Positions 61,939 through 64,000 of a stretch of 64,000 nucleotides of DNA are shown piece by piece. Origin of the DNA: JAIBJN01 sp963775625 (lineage in GTDB: Bacteria; Actinomycetota; Thermoleophilia; Gaiellales; Gaiellaceae); NCBI GenBank assembly GCA_963775625.1, contig CAVZJM010000016.1, positions 306,599 through 370,598 on the forward strand, given 5' to 3'. The position numbers and the translations under genes are program-made. Each line of letters begins with the position of its first letter. Position 1 is the first letter of the stretch. The notes beneath the pieces are model-generated. The model ran no database searches. It saw only the letters and a program-made list of their open reading frames with translations, and was not told the DNA's origin.

Positions 61939-64000
61939 ATGGACCTGCCGACCACAGCTCGCTCACCGGCGCTCGCGCCGCTCGCTCACGAGCTTGCGGA
62001 GAGTGAGCGGCTGCTCGCGTTCCTCGCCGATCCGGGCGCCGCTCGGGTTTCGGAACCGCTTCTACCCCTCTTCCTTGCCGCTTTGCTGCAGGCCCGCGGA
62101 GGGCCCCTCACGTGCGTGCTTCCCGACGACGCCCAGGCGCGCGACGTCGCCGACGCTGCGGGCTGGTATCTCGGCGAGGACCGGGTCGGCCTGTTCGCCT
62201 CTCGCGGGGTGCGGTGCGGGAGCGGGCTCGAGCCGCCCCCGCACCTCGTCGGTGAGCGGGCGCGGGCGCTCGAGGTGCTCGGGTCGGGCGGGCTCGTCTG
62301 CGCGTCCGCGCTCGGCCTGGCGGAGGGCATCCCTCCTCCGGAGCAGCGGGCCGAGCCGATCGCGCTCCGAGTCGGAGACGAGCCGGGGGCGGAGGCGCTC
62401 GCCGAGCGCCTCGCTCTGGCCGGGTACGAGCGTTTCCCGCAAGCGGAGGAGCGCGGACAGTTCGCGGTTCGCGGCGGGATCATCGACGTGTTCCCGTCGA
62501 CCGGCCGCGAGCCCGTCCGGCTGGAGCTCTTCGGGGACGAGATCGAGTCGCTGCGTGCATTCTCGCCCTTCACGCAGCGGACGCTGCACGCGCTCGTAGA
62601 GGCGACCGTGCACCCGGCGTCCGAGCGCCGCGCCGACGTCGGCGGGTCGGCGCCGGCCGACGACGGCGGGGCGGCGGCGGCGGCGGTTCCGGACGACCTC
62701 GTCACGCCTCTCCCCGCTCCGGACCTTGTCTGGCAGGCGGAGGAGGCGGAACAAGCGGTGCGGGAGGAGCTCGGGATCGAGCTCGAGCTCGGCGACGCCC
62801 TCCGCCTGTCCCAGCTCCCCGCCGGCCAGCCGCATGCGTTCGAGGCCCAGCGGCCCGCGGTTGCTGCGCGCGGCCTCGCCGAGGCCGAGCGCGACCTGCT
62901 CGCCTACGTCCGCGGCGGGAACCGGGTCGTCGTCACCTTCGCGCATCGCGGCGAGGCGTTGCGGACGAACGGGCTGCTCCGGCGGCTGGACGCCGCAGTC
63001 CTCGATCCCGGGGACGAGCTGCCGACCGCGCCCGGCCTCGTCTTCGCCGTCTCGCCCGCGCGACGCGGCTTCGTTCTCCGCGACCTCGACCTGATCGTCC
63101 TCCCCGACACGCAGGTCTTCCGCAAGCGTCCGCCCCGGGCGGACGTCAGGGTCGGTCGGGCGCTGCAGAGCTTCGCCGACCTCCGGACCGGCGACCACGT
63201 CGTTCACGAAGACCACGGCGTCGGGAAGCTGCTCGGGTTCGAGACGAAGACGGTCGCGGGCGTCACGCGGGACTACCTGTTCCTCGCCTTCAAGGGCGAC
63301 GACCGGCTCTACGTGCCGCACGAGCAGATCGCCAAGGTCTCCCGCTACATGGGTGCCGACGGGCACGCGCCGGCGCTCTCGAAGCTCGGCGGGAAAGCCT
63401 GGCAGACGATCAAGAACCGCGCGCGGGCGGGCGCCCAGGCGCTCGCGGGCGAACTGCTCGTCCTCTACGCGCAGCGCCAGCGCGTCGAGGGCGTGGCCTT
63501 CGAGGCCGACACCGAGCTGGTCGAGCGCCTCGAGGCGAGCTTCGCCTACGAGGAGACTCCCGACCAGCAGCAGGCGATCGAGGTCGTGAAGGAGGACCTG
63601 GAGCGCCGCGGCCGATGGACCGGCTCGTGTGCGGGGACGTCGGCTACGGCAAGACCGAGGTGGCCGTCCGCGCGGCCTTCATCGCTGTCGCCAACGGGGC
63701 GCAGGCGCTCCTGCTCTCGCCGACGACGATCCTCGCCCAGCAGCACTGGAACACCTTCCGGGAGCGCTATCGCGACCTTCCGGTGTCGGTCGAGATGGTG
63801 AGCCGCTTTCGCCGTCCCGGGGACGTGAAGCGGGTGCTCGCAGACTTCGCCGCCGGCAAGGTCGACGTCCTCATCGGCACCCATCGGGCGCTCTCGCGCG
63901 ACGTGGTGGCCAAGAACCTCGGGCTTGTGATCGTCGACGAGGAACAGCGCTTCGGCGTCGCCCAGAAGGAGCTGCTCCGGCAGCTGCGGCTCGAGCTGGA
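61939..64000 (+). CDS. mfd: Transcription-repair coupling factor Mfd (partial, one frameshift)
   Basis: 5' two thirds of Mfd, which removes stalled RNA polymerase and recruits UvrA. UvrB-like N-terminal region (RGGIIDVFPSTGREPVRLELFGDEIESLR), the RNA-polymerase-interacting domain (RTGDHVVHEDHGVGKLLGFE) and the translocase start FAYEETPDQQQAIEVVKEDL are visible. A missing C in a C-run near 63605-63607 shifts the frame; restored, it continues PMDRLVCGDVGYGKTEVAVR, SPTTILAQQH and VIVDEEQRFG. The gene leaves the window at 64000. Confidence 0.93.

Overview
The window is GC-rich (roughly 70% by eye) bacterial chromosome with dense, GTG/ATG-started genes. The gene content points to an actinobacterium, and I would guess the class Thermoleophilia (Gaiellales/Solirubrobacterales-like). 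The evidence is the dnaK-grpE-dnaJ-hspR-clpB heat-shock cluster, phosphatidylinositol lipid genes (ino1, a PIP synthase, a PAP2-type transferase), a LytR-CpsA-Psr protein, and the order rsmA-ispE-tRNA-Gln-glmU-prs-rplY-pth-mfd that is typical of Actinomycetota. The class-level guess is inference. No rRNA, CRISPR array, insertion sequence or phage gene was seen.

Layout. 0-9.4 kb: DUF1501 protein and a cupredoxin, an alpha/beta-hydrolase-adenylate cyclase fusion, a NodB deacetylase divergent from a lone GroES, an MMPL transporter, argF, a zincin and a DHA2-type MFS pump. 9.4-12.8 kb: a probable insertion (a tRNA/tmRNA-like 3' fragment, an ABC transporter pair, a VOC protein and an alpha/beta hydrolase). 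12.8-18.6 kb: carbamate kinase, a cyclic-2,3-diphosphoglycerate synthetase-like GTPase, a gluzincin peptidase, YjbQ and an RlmD-type methyltransferase. 18.6-23.3 kb: a block bounded on both sides by the same 23-base palindrome, holding a presenilin-like protein fused to a phosphoesterase, a divergent uracil-DNA glycosylase, a glycosyltransferase-PHP fusion and a Tat-exported cyclase. 23.4-26.5 kb: the phosphatidylinositol locus, in which ino1 reads in frame with an upstream double ribbon-helix-helix domain. 26.5-30.2 kb: moaA, a DMT exporter and an Orn/Lys/Arg decarboxylase. 30.2-36.7 kb: heat-shock operon. 36.9-48 kb: small metabolic and envelope genes, including psuG/PfkB kinase, LCP, glucokinase and rsmI. 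48-54.8 kb: core genes metG, tatD, rsmA, ispE, tRNA-Gln, glmU, prs. 54.8-59.2 kb: an accessory stretch of secreted proteins with long non-coding gaps. 59.4-64 kb: rplY, pth and mfd (cut by the right edge).

Gene expression style. Many genes have no Shine-Dalgarno sequence and instead carry a TANNNT -10-like hexamer ending 6-9 bases before the start codon, the mark of leaderless transcripts. At five divergent gene pairs the two -10 boxes overlap and read from one near-symmetric sequence.

Sequence quality. At least six conserved genes (argF, the MFS pump, the ABC permease, the cDPG synthetase-like gene, moaA, mfd) are broken by single-base indels, nearly all in G/C runs. This pattern looks like sequencing error rather than gene decay.

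Strongest leads: the RHH-RHH-Ino1 fusion with promoter repeats, the paired 21-base elements upstream of both carbamate kinase and the Orn/Lys/Arg decarboxylase, the presenilin-phosphoesterase fusion, a start-codon-trapping hairpin on the PIP synthase mRNA, and the symmetric divergent leaderless promoters.
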